Below are positions 17,532-26,383 of a DNA stretch of 64,000 nucleotides, piece by piece. This stretch comes from Candidatus Palauibacter soopunensis. Lineage in GTDB: Bacteria > Gemmatimonadota > Gemmatimonadetes > Palauibacterales > Palauibacteraceae. Position 1 is the first letter of the stretch. Each line of letters starts with the position of its first letter. The stretch spans positions 441,511-505,510 of the forward strand of contig NZ_CANPVT010000002.1 in the NCBI RefSeq assembly GCF_947581735.1. The letters run 5' to 3'. The notes beneath the pieces were generated by a model, which worked only from the letters and a program-made list of their open reading frames with translations, ran no database searches and had not been told where the DNA came from. A program made the position numbers and the translations under genes.

Positions 17532-20500
17532 TCAGGCGGAGCCGGCGGTCCTCGTGAGTCTGTCCTCTTCCACTTCGACGACATCCCGCGCCTGGAGGCT
17601 GTGGACCGTGTGTCGGCGGTGCCGGAGGGCGATGATCGCGTCGGCGGCCGCGGACGCCGCGGAGAGCGTCGTCGTGTAGGGCACGCGGCGGGAGACGGCG
17701 GCGCGGCGAATCATGTAGTCGTCGTACTGGGCGTGCTTGCCGAGCGGGGTGTTCAGGAGGAGCTGCACGTCTCCCGAGACGATGCGGTCGAGGAGGTTCG
17801 GACGCCCCTCGTGCACTTTGAGGATGCGCTCGCACGGAACGCCGCGGCCCCGCAGATACCTGGCCGTCCCCTCCGTGGCGAAGATCGTGAAACCCAGTTC
17901 GTGGAAGCGGCGCGCGATCGGGACCATGTTCGGCTTGTCCTGGTCGTGCACCGTGATCGCGACGGCCCCCTCCGTCGGCAGCCCCTGGTAGACGGAGATC
18001 TGGGACTTCGCGAACGCGAGCCCGAAGCTGTCCGCGTATCCCATGACCTCCCCCGTCGAACGCATCTCCGGCCCGAGCACGGTGTCCGCGTCCGGGATCT
18101 TGTCGAAGGGGAGCACCGCTTCCTTCACGGAGACCTGGTGCGGGACGAGTTCGTCCCCGAGTCCGAGGTCGTCGAGCTTCACGCCGGCGAGCACCCGGGC
18201 GGCCACCCGTGCGAGCGGGACCCCGGTCGCCTTGCTCACGAACGGCACCGTGCGGCTCGCGCGCGGATTCACCTCGAGCACGTAGACCGTCTTCTCGTGT
18301 ACGGCGAACTGCACGTTGATGAGGCCCCGGACGTCCAGCGCGAGCGCGAAGTCCCGCGTGAAGCGGCGCATGGCCTCCATGTCGACGTCGCGCAGCAGGT
18401 AGGGCGGCAGGACGCAGGCCGAGTCGCCCGAGTGGACGCCCGCGTCCTCGATGTGCTGCATGATCCCGCCGATCAGGACCGTCTCCCCGTCGCACACCGC
18501 GTCCACATCCGCCTCGAAGGCGTCCTCGAGGAACCGGTCCAGGAGCACGGGATGTTCCGGAGACGCCTGCACGGCGCGCGCGAAGTACTCCCGCAGCGAG
18601 ACCGGGTCGTAGACGATCTCCATGGCGCGGCCGCCGAGCACGTAGCTGGGCCGGACGAGCACGGGATACCCGATGCTCTCCGCGATCTCGAGCGCCTCCT
18701 CGATGCTCGTCGCGGTCCCGCCCGGCGGCATCGGAACCCCGAGTTCGCGGCAGAGTTCGTCGAAGCGGCGGCGGTCCTCGGTGCGGTCGATCGACTCGAC
18801 GCTCGTCCCGAGGATGGGGACGCCGAGTTGCTCCAGCTTGCGCGCGATCGTCAGCGGCGTCTGTCCACCGAACTGGACGATGACGCCCTCCGGCTCTTCC
18901 TGCTCCACGATCGCGAGCACGTCTTCCACCGTGAGCGGCTCGAAGTAGAGCTTGTTCGAGATGTCGAAGTCGGTGGAGACGGTCTCGGGATTCGAGTTGA
19001 TCATGATCGTCTCGAACCCTTCGTCGCGCAGCGCGAGCGAGGCCGAAACGCAGCAGTAGTCGAACTCGATGCCCTGTCCGATGCGGTTCGGGCCGCTGCC
19101 GAGGATGATGATCTTCCGCCGGTCCGAGCGCTCGGATTCGTTCTCGTCCTCGTAGGTCGAGTAGAGGTATGGCGTGGCAGCGGGGAATTCGCCGGCGCAG
19201 GTGTCGACCGTCTTGTAGACTGGCCGGTGTCCCGCGGCCTGGCGCACCTCGCGCACCTCGGCCTCCGGAATCCCGCGCAACTGTCCCATCTCCGCGTCTC
19301 CGAACCCGATTCGCTTCAGCCGTTCGACGTCCGCGGGCGTGACCGCGGCGGCCGCCGCGAAGGCCTGGCCCTCGCGCACGAGTTCCTCGAGTTGGGAAAG
19401 GAACCAGGGGTCGATCCCCGTGATCCGGTTGATCTCGTCCACGGAGAGGCCCGCCTGGAAGGCGCGGTAAAGCTGGAAGGGACGTTCCGGCGTCGCGGTG
19501 CGGATCGCGGCCCGCACCGTGTCGACGGCGTCGTCCTCGAGACGGTCCGCGTCCGGGTCCGGCGAGGGGAGCCACCCCGAGCGCCCGTTCTCGAGCGCGC
19601 GAAAGCCCTTCAGCCACGCCTGCTGGAACGTGCGGCCGATCGCCATCACCTCGCCCACGGCCTTCATCTGCACGCCGAGCGTCGCGTCCGCCTTCGGGAA
19701 CTTCTCGAACGCGAAGCGCGGGATCTTCACGACCATGTAGTCGAGCACCGGCTCGAAGCAGGAGGGCGTCACCTGAGTGATCGCGTTCGGGATCTCGTCG
19801 AGGCGGTAGCCGACCGCGAGCTTGGCGCCGATGCGCGCGATGGGGAACCCGGTCGCCTTCGACGCGAGGGCCGAACTCCGGGACACGCGCGGGTTCATCT
19901 CGATGACGAGCATCTGGCCCGTCGTCGGGTGCACGGCGAACTGGATGTTGCAGCCGCCCGCGTCCACGCCGATCTCGCGGATGCACGCGATGGCCGCGTC
20001 CCGCATCGCCTGGTACTCGCGGTCCGAGAGCGTGAGCGCCGGCGCGACGGTGATCGAGTCGCCCGTGTGCACGCCCATGGCGTCGAAGTTCTCGATCGAG
20101 CAGACGATGACGACGTTGTCCGCCCGGTCCCGCATCACCTCCAGCTCGAACTCCTTCCAGCCGATGATGCTGCGGTCGATGAGCACCTCGCCGATCGGCG
20201 ACGAGCGGATGCCGGCGCGGACGAGGTCCTCGAACTCCTCGCGGTTGTAGGCGGTGCTGCCGCCGGTGCCGCCGAGGGTGAAGGACGGCCGGATGATGGC
20301 GGGGAATCCCGTATCCTCGACCAAGGTGAGCGCCTCGTCGAGCGAGCGGGCGAAGCCCCCCGCGGGCAGTTCGAGCCCGATGCGCTGCATGGCCTCGGCG
20401 AACTGCTCGCGGTCCTCGGCGAGCTGGATCGCCCGGACATCGGCCCCGATCAGCTCCACCCCGTGCTCGTCGAGCACTCCGCGTTCGGCCAGTTCCAACG

Positions 20501-20795
20501 CGACGTTGAGCGCCGTCTGGCCGCCCATCGTCGGGATGAGCGCGTCGGGCTTCTCCGCCTCGATGACCCGCGCGACCCAGTCGGCCGTGAGCGGCTCGAT
20601 GTAGGTCGCGTCGGCGATGTCCGGGTCCGTCATGATCGTGGCGGGATTCGAGTTCACGAGGATGACTCGATATCCCTCCTCGCGGAGCGCCCGGCAGGCC
20701 TGCGTCCCGGAGTAGTCGAACTCGCAGGCCTGGCCGATCACGATCGGGCCGGAGCCTATGAGAAGAATCGAGGAGATGTCGTCGCGGCGTGGCAT
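17532..20795 (-). CDS. carB: Carbamoyl-phosphate synthase large subunit
   Basis: This is a full-length 1087-residue large subunit. The N-terminal carboxyphosphate half begins [23 protein letters not shown]. The second, carbamoyl-phosphate half begins [20 protein letters not shown]. Each has its ATP-grasp domain ([12 protein letters not shown] and [11 protein letters not shown]). The C-terminal MGS-like allosteric domain has [14 protein letters not shown]. It makes carbamoyl phosphate for arginine and pyrimidine synthesis, so it works with argG/argH encoded nearby. No carA is in the window. It is the last long gene of a minus-strand series that begins with the transporter at 26308. Confidence 0.96.
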   Translation of the reverse strand: MPRRDDISSILLIGSGPIVIGQACEFDYSGTQACRALREEGYRVILVNSNPATIMTDPDIADATYIEPLTADWVARVIEAEKPDALIPTMGGQTALNVALELAERGVLDEHGVELIGADVRAIQLAEDREQFAEAMQRIGLELPAGGFARSLDEALTLVEDTGFPAIIRPSFTLGGTGGSTAYNREEFEDLVRAGIRSSPIGEVLIDRSIIGWKEFELEVMRDRADNVVIVCSIENFDAMGVHTGDSITVAPALTLSDREYQAMRDAAIACIREIGVDAGGCNIQFAVHPTTGQMLVIEMNPRVSRSSALASKATGFPIARIGAKLAVGYRLDEIPNAITQVTPSCFEPVLDYMVVKIPRFAFEKFPKADATLGVQMKAVGEVMAIGRTFQQAWLKGFRALENGRSGWLPSPDPDADRLEDDAVDTVRAAIRTATPERPFQLYRAFQAGLSVDEINRITGIDPWFLSQLEELVREGQAFAAAAAVTPADVERLKRIGFGDAEMGQLRGIPEAEVREVRQAAGHRPVYKTVDTCAGEFPAATPYLYSTYEDENESERSDRRKIIILGSGPNRIGQGIEFDYCCVSASLALRDEGFETIMINSNPETVSTDFDISNKLYFEPLTVEDVLAIVEQEEPEGVIVQFGGQTPLTIARKLEQLGVPILGTSVESIDRTEDRRRFDELCRELGVPMPPGGTATSIEEALEIAESIGYPVLVRPSYVLGGRAMEIVYDPVSLREYFARAVQASPEHPVLLDRFLEDAFEADVDAVCDGETVLIGGIMQHIEDAGVHSGDSACVLPPYLLRDVDMEAMRRFTRDFALALDVRGLINVQFAVHEKTVYVLEVNPRASRTVPFVSKATGVPLARVAARVLAGVKLDDLGLGDELVPHQVSVKEAVLPFDKIPDADTVLGPEMRSTGEVMGYADSFGLAFAKSQISVYQGLPTEGAVAITVHDQDKPNMVPIARRFHELGFTIFATEGTARYLRGRGVPCERILKVHEGRPNLLDRIVSGDVQLLLNTPLGKHAQYDDYMIRRAAVSRRVPYTTTLSAASAAADAIIALRHRRHTVHSLQARDVVEVEEDRLTRTAGSA

Positions 20796-20875
20796 CGGGC
20801 GCGCAAGCTATTCGGTTGGACGGCGGATCGCAGCCCCCGGCGGCGCGGCCCCCGGAGGTGGGGAGAAGATCGGGG

Positions 20876-21637
20876 CTACCGCATGAGAAGCGAGATTTCG
20901 CGCAGGGCCCAGACTGCGGTTGGCCGACCGTCGCGGAGGGCGGGGGCGAAGAGCAGTCCGCGGGCCGCCCGCACGGCCGCCGCGTCGAAGGCCTGGTCGC
21001 CGGATGAGACCTGGACCGCGGTCGCCTCGACCCTTCCATCGGTCCGCACGAGAAGCCAAATGGAGGCCGCGATGTCCGCGTCGAGTCCCTCGCGGCGGAT
21101 CACGGGAAGCAGGGTCGTCGCGAGCGCGGCCTCGGCATCGGTGTCCCATACGAGGCGGGCCGCCTCGTCGTGGGCGACGTATACGGGACCCGATTCGCGG
21201 AGCTCCGCCAGCTCCGCTTCGACCGCGGCCCGGGCCACCTCGATGCTGGCCAGTGAGTCGCGCCGGGTGGCGGCGATCAGGGAGTCGCGCCGGGCCGCCT
21301 CCAGCGAGTCCCGGAGCGCGGCGGCCCGCTGCGCCTCGAGGATGGAGTCCCGGCGCGCGGCCGCGGCCCGCTCGGCTCTCGCGATGGAGTCCCGACGCGC
21401 AGCCTCCCGCGCGGCCCTCGCGATCGAATCCTGCCGCGCAGCCTCCCGCTCGGCAGCCGCGATCGAATCCTGCCGCGCGGCCTCCCGCTCGGCAGCCGCG
21501 ATCGAATCCCGGCGCGCGGCTTCCACGACCGCATCGGGCGGACGCATCGCGCGGGGGATGGGGAGGAAGCACGATCCGACCCCCAGCGCGGCCAGCGTCA
21601 CCAGGAGGATCCGTCCCCCGCGGCGCCTCTCCCTCAT
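20876..21637 (-). CDS. Lipoprotein with coiled-coil repeats and TonB-like C-terminal domain
   Basis: This is a 253-residue protein of three parts. The N-terminus (ILLVTLAALGVGSCFLP) looks like a lipoprotein signal with Cys 23. Residues about 38-125 are a charged alanine-rich helix built of 13-residue units of the EAARQDSIAAAER type, probably a long single alpha-helix or coiled coil. The C-terminal 100 residues (IWLLVRTDGRVEATAVQVSSG, then AAVRAARGLLFAPALRDG) match the TonB C-terminal fold. With no N-terminal membrane helix, it is not a classical energy transducer; a periplasm-spanning adaptor is conceivable. It is flanked by carB and the MetS-like gene on the same strand. Confidence 0.65.
   Translation of the reverse strand: MRERRRGGRILLVTLAALGVGSCFLPIPRAMRPPDAVVEAARRDSIAAAEREAARQDSIAAAEREAARQDSIARAAREAARRDSIARAERAAAARRDSILEAQRAAALRDSLEAARRDSLIAATRRDSLASIEVARAAVEAELAELRESGPVYVAHDEAARLVWDTDAEAALATTLLPVIRREGLDADIAASIWLLVRTDGRVEATAVQVSSGDQAFDAAAVRAARGLLFAPALRDGRPTAVWALREISLLMR
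21262..21526 (-). repeat. 39-bp tandem repeats coding 13-residue units
   Basis: Units of 39 bp repeat here, two of them (starting near 21422 and 21461) almost identical and others diverged. They encode units with invariant RDSI or QDSI. The period preserves the reading frame, so copy number can vary without breaking the gene. Confidence 0.75.
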
Positions 21638-21646
21638 TACGGGCGG

Positions 21647-21766
21647 CTAGCTCTCTCCGCCTCGCTTGGCGCCTTCCTTGCGCCAGGCGATCGACGCGAG
21701 GACGGCGAGTCCTCCCCAGACGAATCCGAGGATGAGGATCATCATGATGATCGTCGTCGTGGTCAT
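21647..21766 (-). CDS. MetS-like small subunit of an NSS transporter (39 residues)
   Basis: A 39-residue single-helix protein: TTTTIIMMILILGFVWGGL, then AVLASIAWRKEG and a charged tail. The IxMM...WGGL pattern with a positive end matches MetS (PF16951), the small subunit needed by some sodium-dependent methionine/alanine transporters. A very strong ribosome site (GGGGGGAG) lies one base before ATG 21766, and the start overlaps the HD gene's stop (ATGA), so it is clearly translated. It is not beside an NSS gene; the only one in the window starts at 54561. The family call rests on the motif alone. Confidence 0.7.
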   Translation of the reverse strand: MTTTTIIMMILILGFVWGGLAVLASIAWRKEGAKRGGES

Positions 21767-22350
21767 GCTCCCCCCGGGCCGTTCAGGCCGAGATCTTCCA
21801 CTGCAAGCTGCATGGCGGCGATGACGAAGGCGATGTGCTCGCCCATGTCTTCGCCCAGTTCAGCGCAATTCTCCAGCATTTCGTCGCGGCTGATCGCGGC
21901 GGCGAACGCCTTGTCCTTCATCTTCTTTCGTACCGACCGGGTCTTCATGCCGGCGAGCCGCGTCGGGCGCACCAGGGCGCACGCGGTGATGAAGCCGGTG
22001 AGTTCGTCCACGGCCCGGAGCGTCTTCGACATCCGCGTCGTCGCTTCGACATCGGTGTAGTCCGCGTGGGCCATGATCGTCTCGAGGATGTCCTCGTCCA
22101 CCCCCTTCTCGCGGAGGATGGCGACCCCGGTCGAGGGATGCTCCGCATCGGGCGCGTGGTCGTGGTTGGGCCAGCGCTCGTAGTCGAAGTCGTGCAGCAG
22201 CCCCGCCACGCCCCAACGGTCTTCGTCCTCGCCGTACTTCCTCGCGTAGGCGCGCATGGCGGCCTCGACCGCCAGCATGTGGCGCCGGAGCCCGGGACTC
22301 TCGGTGTATTCGTGGACGATCGCGAGCGCCTCATCCCGTGTCGGGAGCAT
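21763..22350 (-). CDS. HD-domain phosphohydrolase-like protein
   Basis: This 195-residue protein has an HDIG-type fold. The first histidine is in LRRHMLAVEAAMRAYARKYG, the HD doublet in GVAGLLHDFDYERWP (His 53, Asp 54), and later histidines are in PNHDHAPDAEHPSTG and IMAHADYTD. Family members hydrolyse phosphates from nucleotides or similar substrates with bound metal; the substrate here is unknown. It is 6 bases downstream of the PH-domain gene and overlaps the MetS-like gene by 4 bases, in one operon. Confidence 0.78.
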   Translation of the reverse strand: MLPTRDEALAIVHEYTESPGLRRHMLAVEAAMRAYARKYGEDEDRWGVAGLLHDFDYERWPNHDHAPDAEHPSTGVAILREKGVDEDILETIMAHADYTDVEATTRMSKTLRAVDELTGFITACALVRPTRLAGMKTRSVRKKMKDKAFAAAISRDEMLENCAELGEDMGEHIAFVIAAMQLAVEDLGLNGPGGA

Positions 22351-22356
22351 CCGTCG

Positions 22357-22848
22357 TCACTCTCCTCCGGTGGTTTGACCGGCCGTTTCCATGGTGTGGC
22401 CGGCCGTCTCGTGCAGCGCGTCCAGAAAGCGCCGCGGCTCGCTCTGGCTGACGAGGAGCGAGTACCCGTCGAGCGTGGGAATGTACACCACGCGTCGGCG
22501 GTCCGTGAGGTAGAGGAGCGCCTTCTCCCCGCTGCGGAGCCGGAACCACCCCGCGGAGTAGCCGCCGAGCGCCGTCCCCATGGTGCGCCGGCGAGGGACG
22601 AGATCGGGTTCGCCGCGGAGGTCCACGACGCGGGCATCGTCGAGTTCGAGACGGTCGAGGGGGATCGTCCGGCCCCAGAGGTCGCCCACCAGCTTCAGGC
22701 CCGCCGGCGACACCTCCGCGCGGCTGTTCCTCGTGGACCAGGCCGCCCAGCCCAGCATGAGCGTCACGCCGATGAGGACGACGATGATGATGATGAAGAA
22801 CCAGAGGACGCCTCGCCCGGAGGCCGGCGGAATCGGGAATACCTGCAT
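22357..22848 (-). CDS. Membrane-anchored bacterial PH-domain-like protein
   Basis: This 163-residue protein has one N-terminal membrane helix (VLWFFIIIIVVLIGVTLML) followed by a beta-rich domain that resembles the bacterial PH fold (SPAGLKLVGDLWGRTIPLDRL, then LLYLTDRRRVVYIPTLDGY). Such domains usually sit at the inner face of the membrane and have structural roles. ATG 22848 gives the helix a normal position. It lies between dinB (14-base gap) and the HD gene (6-base gap) on the same strand. Function unknown. Confidence 0.6.
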   Translation of the reverse strand: MQVFPIPPASGRGVLWFFIIIIVVLIGVTLMLGWAAWSTRNSRAEVSPAGLKLVGDLWGRTIPLDRLELDDARVVDLRGEPDLVPRRRTMGTALGGYSAGWFRLRSGEKALLYLTDRRRVVYIPTLDGYSLLVSQSEPRRFLDALHETAGHTMETAGQTTGGE

Positions 22849-22862
22849 GATCGTGTTCCTCG

Positions 22863-24086
22863 CTACGTGTCTCGCACGTTCGAATCGAGAAGGGCGGCCC
22901 GCTTGAGCGCGTCCCGGCCGAAGCGGTCCGCCACGGCATCCATCGTCTTCGCCAGCTCGCGCCGGCTCTCCCCGGCGGAGGTGGCCGGGTCGTCGTCGCC
23001 GAGGAGCCCGAGTTGCTCGTCTTCCGGATGGTCGAAGCCGGAGAGGCTGACGCCGATGAGCCGGACGCGGCGGCGGGGATCGTCGGCCTCCCGGAACAGC
23101 TCCCGCGCGACGGGCCAGATGGCTTCCGTCATGTCCGCCGGTCGCTCGAGCGTCCGCTGGCGCGTGTGCGTCTCGAAGCCGTCCCAGCGCAGCTTCAACT
23201 GCACCGTGCGCCCCGCGATCCCCTTCTTGCGCAGCGACCGCGCGACCCCTTCGCAGAGGGCGAGCAGGGTCCGCTCCACGCGGGCTCGATCCTCGACGTC
23301 GCGCGGGAAGGTCACCTCCTTGCCGAGTGATTTTCGCCCCGGCCGCGGGTCGACCCTTCGCACGTCGAGGCCGTTCGCGAGTTCGTGCAGACGCCGCCCC
23401 AGCTTGCGGCCCAGCGACGCCTCTAGGAACTCGGGCTTGTTGCGGGCCACGTCCCCGATCGTCTTGAAGCCGAGTTGGGCCAGGCGGGCCTGGACCTTCG
23501 GCCCCGCCCCCCAGAGCCGGGAGACGGAGAGCGGCGCCAGAAACTCGCGTTCGGTCCCCGGCGGTACGACGACGAGCGCGTCCGGCTTCCTGAGGTCGCT
23601 CGCCACCTTCGCCACGTACTTGTTCGAGGCGACGCCGACGGAGGCCGTGAGCCGCTCCTCGTCGGCGATCCGCTGCCGGATCCGGGTCGCGATCTCCGGT
23701 CCCGTGCCGAACAGCCGCCGGCTCGCCGTCACGTCCAGGAAGGCCTCGTCCAGCGAGAGCGTCTCCACCTGGTCGGTGAAGGAGCGGAAGATGTCGAAGA
23801 TTCGCCCGGATATCTCCGCGTAGAAGGCGATGCGCGGGCGCACGTAGACGCCGCCGGGGCAGCGGCGCCACGCCTGCGAGATCGGCATCGCGGAGTGGAT
23901 CCCGTAGCGCCGGGCCTCGTAGTTCGCCGTCGAGACGACGCCCCGTCCGCGGCCCTTGCGCGGGGCGGATCCGATGATGACGGGCTTGCCGCGCAGCGAC
24001 GGGTCCTCGCGCATCTCGACCGCGGCATAGAACGCGTCCATGTCCACGTGGAGGATCGTCCGCGACCGCGTCTCAGGCTGCGGCAT
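22863..24086 (-). CDS. dinB: DNA polymerase IV (Y-family)
   Basis: This 407-residue error-prone translesion polymerase shows the first metal site ILHVDMDAFYAAVE (Asp 15 and nearby Asp 17, with the Phe/Tyr steric gate) and the second, SLDEAFLDVT (Asp 113, Glu 114). A helix-hairpin-helix segment follows (VSRLWGAGPKVQARLAQLGFKTIGDV), and the little-finger domain starts at GRKSLGKEVTF. No clear clamp-binding motif stands out at the C-terminus, though QLGLLG is a candidate. It overlaps the glycerophosphodiesterase gene by 14 bases, so it is expressed at least partly with that operon. Confidence 0.92.
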   Translation of the reverse strand: MPQPETRSRTILHVDMDAFYAAVEMREDPSLRGKPVIIGSAPRKGRGRGVVSTANYEARRYGIHSAMPISQAWRRCPGGVYVRPRIAFYAEISGRIFDIFRSFTDQVETLSLDEAFLDVTASRRLFGTGPEIATRIRQRIADEERLTASVGVASNKYVAKVASDLRKPDALVVVPPGTEREFLAPLSVSRLWGAGPKVQARLAQLGFKTIGDVARNKPEFLEASLGRKLGRRLHELANGLDVRRVDPRPGRKSLGKEVTFPRDVEDRARVERTLLALCEGVARSLRKKGIAGRTVQLKLRWDGFETHTRQRTLERPADMTEAIWPVARELFREADDPRRRVRLIGVSLSGFDHPEDEQLGLLGDDDPATSAGESRRELAKTMDAVADRFGRDALKRAALLDSNVRDT

Positions 24087-24897
24087 CTCTCCCCACCTCC
24101 CTCTCGTCCAGGATCCGGCGGGCCCGCCCCGGGGCGTCGCTCACGAGCCCGTCCACGCCCCAGTCGAGGAGGCGCCGCATGTCGTCCGGGTCGTTCACGG
24201 TCCAGACGAAGACCCCCATGCCGTCGGCGTGCGCGCGCCGAACGAAGCGCGGCGTGACGATGCGCAGCGCGCTCTGCCGTTCGGGCAGCATGGCGGCCGC
24301 GCAGCCGGCGGGGGCGAACCGGCGGCCGAGGCCGACCTTGCCGAGAAGTACGTATGTCCGGAGTTCGTCCTGGTAGGCGCAGTGCCAGCGCGCCTGCCGG
24401 CTCGCGGGCTCCACTTCCTCCCGCTCGAAGCCGCCGACCAGGATTCGCTCCCGATCCGCGCGATTTCGGCTCCGCTGCAGCCACGCGCCCAGTTCGTGCC
24501 CCGCCGCCGCCGACTTGATCTCCGCGATCACCGGCAGGTCTCCCACCGCCTCGAGCACCTCTTCGAGGGTGGGGATGCCGACCCCCTTCCCCCGGAAGGG
24601 GAAAGTCTTCCCGTGGTCCGTCGTGAAATGGAATCCGGTGTCGAAGGGGCGCAGTTCGTCCCGCGTGAGTGCCTCGACGTCCCCCGCCCCGTCCGTCGTG
24701 CGGGGGAGGCTCGGATCGTGGATGACCATGAGGCGGCCGTCCGCGCTCCGGTGCAGGTCGAGTTCCACCGCGTCGGCCCCCACGCGCACCGCATGCTCGA
24801 AGGACGGAAGCGTGTTCTCGGGCGCGAACGCCGCCGCGCCCCGGTGGCCTATGACCCGCAGCGGGGAGCCGGGACCGAAGAGATCGTCGGGCAGCAC
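24073..24897 (-). CDS. Glycerophosphodiester phosphodiesterase
   Basis: This 274-residue enzyme of the GDPD TIM-barrel family releases an alcohol from glycerophosphodiesters. It shows the catalytic RVIGHRGAAAFAPENT, the calcium and acid motif VELDLHRSADGRLMVIHD, the barrel glutamate in VIAEIKSAAAG, and a late VWTVNDPDDMRRLLDWGVDG. No signal peptide, so it is cytoplasmic. It is 7 bases from the upstream transporter and overlaps dinB. A role with the transporter in recycling lipid head groups is possible but unproven. Confidence 0.9.
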   Translation of the reverse strand: MLPDDLFGPGSPLRVIGHRGAAAFAPENTLPSFEHAVRVGADAVELDLHRSADGRLMVIHDPSLPRTTDGAGDVEALTRDELRPFDTGFHFTTDHGKTFPFRGKGVGIPTLEEVLEAVGDLPVIAEIKSAAAGHELGAWLQRSRNRADRERILVGGFEREEVEPASRQARWHCAYQDELRTYVLLGKVGLGRRFAPAGCAAAMLPERQSALRIVTPRFVRRAHADGMGVFVWTVNDPDDMRRLLDWGVDGLVSDAPGRARRILDEREVGRDAAA

Positions 24898-24904
24898 CGT
24901 CAGG

Positions 24905-26308
24905 TCAGGAAGCCACGCGCCGTGCCTGGGCCCGCCCGAGCGCGACGGAGAGTACGATCCACATCCCGGCCAGCGGCGCCGTGGACATCGCGACCCACGC
25001 CAGCGTGAGGCCGAGCATCGCGAACAGGCTGTCGATTCCGGCGCCCGCGAGGTCGCCGCCCCGGTACAGGAAGACGTCGACGATCGGCTTCCCCTTGTAC
25101 TTCTCCGCGGGTGGCACGACCGAGAACAGCGTCTCGCGCGAGGGCCGCGAGATCGCGTACCGCGTCGCGCGGTGGACGGCCTGGAAGATCATCATCACCC
25201 CGTAGATCGGCCACACGGCGAGCACGACGAACCCGAGCACGGTGACGAGCGGCAGGATGGCCAGCGTCCACCCGACACCGAGCTTCCGGATCAGGTGCGT
25301 TGTGATGAAGATCTGCGTCAGCAGGGTGCCGAGTTGCGCCAGCGAGTCGAAGTCGGCGAAGCTCCCGACGCGCTGGCTGAACGTGTCCGTGGCCCCGAGG
25401 ATGACGTTCGCCTGGGTGAAGTAGATCAGCGTGTTCGAGATCGCCATGAACACGACCCAGAGGCCGACGCCGAGCAGGTAGGGCGAGGTGAACACGGCCC
25501 GCAACCCTTCCAGCGCCCCGCCCCCGATCCGCGTGCCCCCATCGCCTCGTCGCCGGGGTCCGGTTTCCGACGCCCCGCCGTCCGACGCCACCGGTCCGCC
25601 GGCCGGGTCCGCTCCGAGCCGGGACAGGTCCGACGCCCCGGCCCTCCGGTCGAGGATCAGCATGACGGCGATCGCGAGCGCGAAGCAGCCGGCCCCGATG
25701 AGCATGAGACCGGCGGGCAGGTACGGACTCTCGGTCAGCCCGCTGACGAAGCTCGCGCCGCGCCCCCCCAGGAACGCCCCCAGCGTCCCGCCGATCCCGA
25801 TGAAGGGGAACATCCTCTTCCCCTGATCGACGTCGAACACGTCGACCATGAAGGACCAGAATACGCTGGTCGAGAAGAGGTTGATGACGCTCAGCCACAC
25901 GTAGAAGGTGTAGCCGACGCCCCGCGCGAGGCCGGTCTCCGCGTCGGTGCCGATGAGTCCGCCGCCCGCCCGCACGTCCTGGATCAGCAGCGTCGCGAAG
26001 CCGATCAGGCAGGCAATGACGAACAGGTACGCGACCGGAATGAAGCGCCGCCGGTTCGTGCGCGCGACGACGCCTCCGAAGATGAGGACCGCGAACAGGG
26101 AGGCCACCGACGTCACGGCGAAGAGCCAGCGCAGGTCGTCCATACCGCGGGCGACCCCCATCGCCTCCCGCACCGGACGGAGGAAGAAGTAGCCGCAGAG
26201 GACGAGAAAGAAGAAGAGTGCGGACAATACCGCGAGCCCGAACTCGCCCCGCCTCATGTTGAGGATCCGCCGGGCGGCGCCGATGATACGTTCTCCCAAG
26301 CTGGCCAC
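24905..26308 (-). CDS. Multi-helix transporter, ATP/ADP translocase (TLC)-like
   Basis: This 467-residue protein has about 12 hydrophobic helices and the N-terminal motif LCGYFFLRPVREAMG typical of the TLC/NTP-NDP exchanger-like branch of the MFS fold. A soluble loop rich in Gly, Asp and Arg (about residues 225-265) splits the halves, and KYKGKPIVDVFLYRGGD is conserved with the divergent paralogue. I start at GTG 26308 because GGGAG lies five bases upstream and the N-terminus then matches the paralogue in length; ATG 26362 is the alternative. It heads the long minus-strand series down to carB. The substrate is unknown and nucleotide exchange should not be assumed. Confidence 0.72.
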   Translation of the reverse strand: MASLGERIIGAARRILNMRRGEFGLAVLSALFFFLVLCGYFFLRPVREAMGVARGMDDLRWLFAVTSVASLFAVLIFGGVVARTNRRRFIPVAYLFVIACLIGFATLLIQDVRAGGGLIGTDAETGLARGVGYTFYVWLSVINLFSTSVFWSFMVDVFDVDQGKRMFPFIGIGGTLGAFLGGRGASFVSGLTESPYLPAGLMLIGAGCFALAIAVMLILDRRAGASDLSRLGADPAGGPVASDGGASETGPRRRGDGGTRIGGGALEGLRAVFTSPYLLGVGLWVVFMAISNTLIYFTQANVILGATDTFSQRVGSFADFDSLAQLGTLLTQIFITTHLIRKLGVGWTLAILPLVTVLGFVVLAVWPIYGVMMIFQAVHRATRYAISRPSRETLFSVVPPAEKYKGKPIVDVFLYRGGDLAGAGIDSLFAMLGLTLAWVAMSTAPLAGMWIVLSVALGRAQARRVAS

Positions 26309-26383
26309 GTTCGCTCCCACCGTTAGGTTCCCGGATCCTCTGAAGAGAATCCCTTTTTCCATCGACCGGCAAGCAGAGCCACC

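Noticed and set aside
21262-21526. The 39-bp repeats as a CRISPR array
   Set aside because: Units are contiguous, in frame and encode a regular helix.
16140-21650. An 1836-codon open frame on the plus strand
   Set aside because: It is antisense to the M20 amidase, carB and the TonB-like gene, which have clear motifs. Its translation is low-complexity His/Arg/Val-rich, typical of a GC-rich shadow frame.
24905-26362. ATG 26362 as the transporter start
   Set aside because: It has no ribosome site and would leave almost no promoter space to the divergent gene. GTG 26308 has GGGAG at the right distance and matches the paralogue length.
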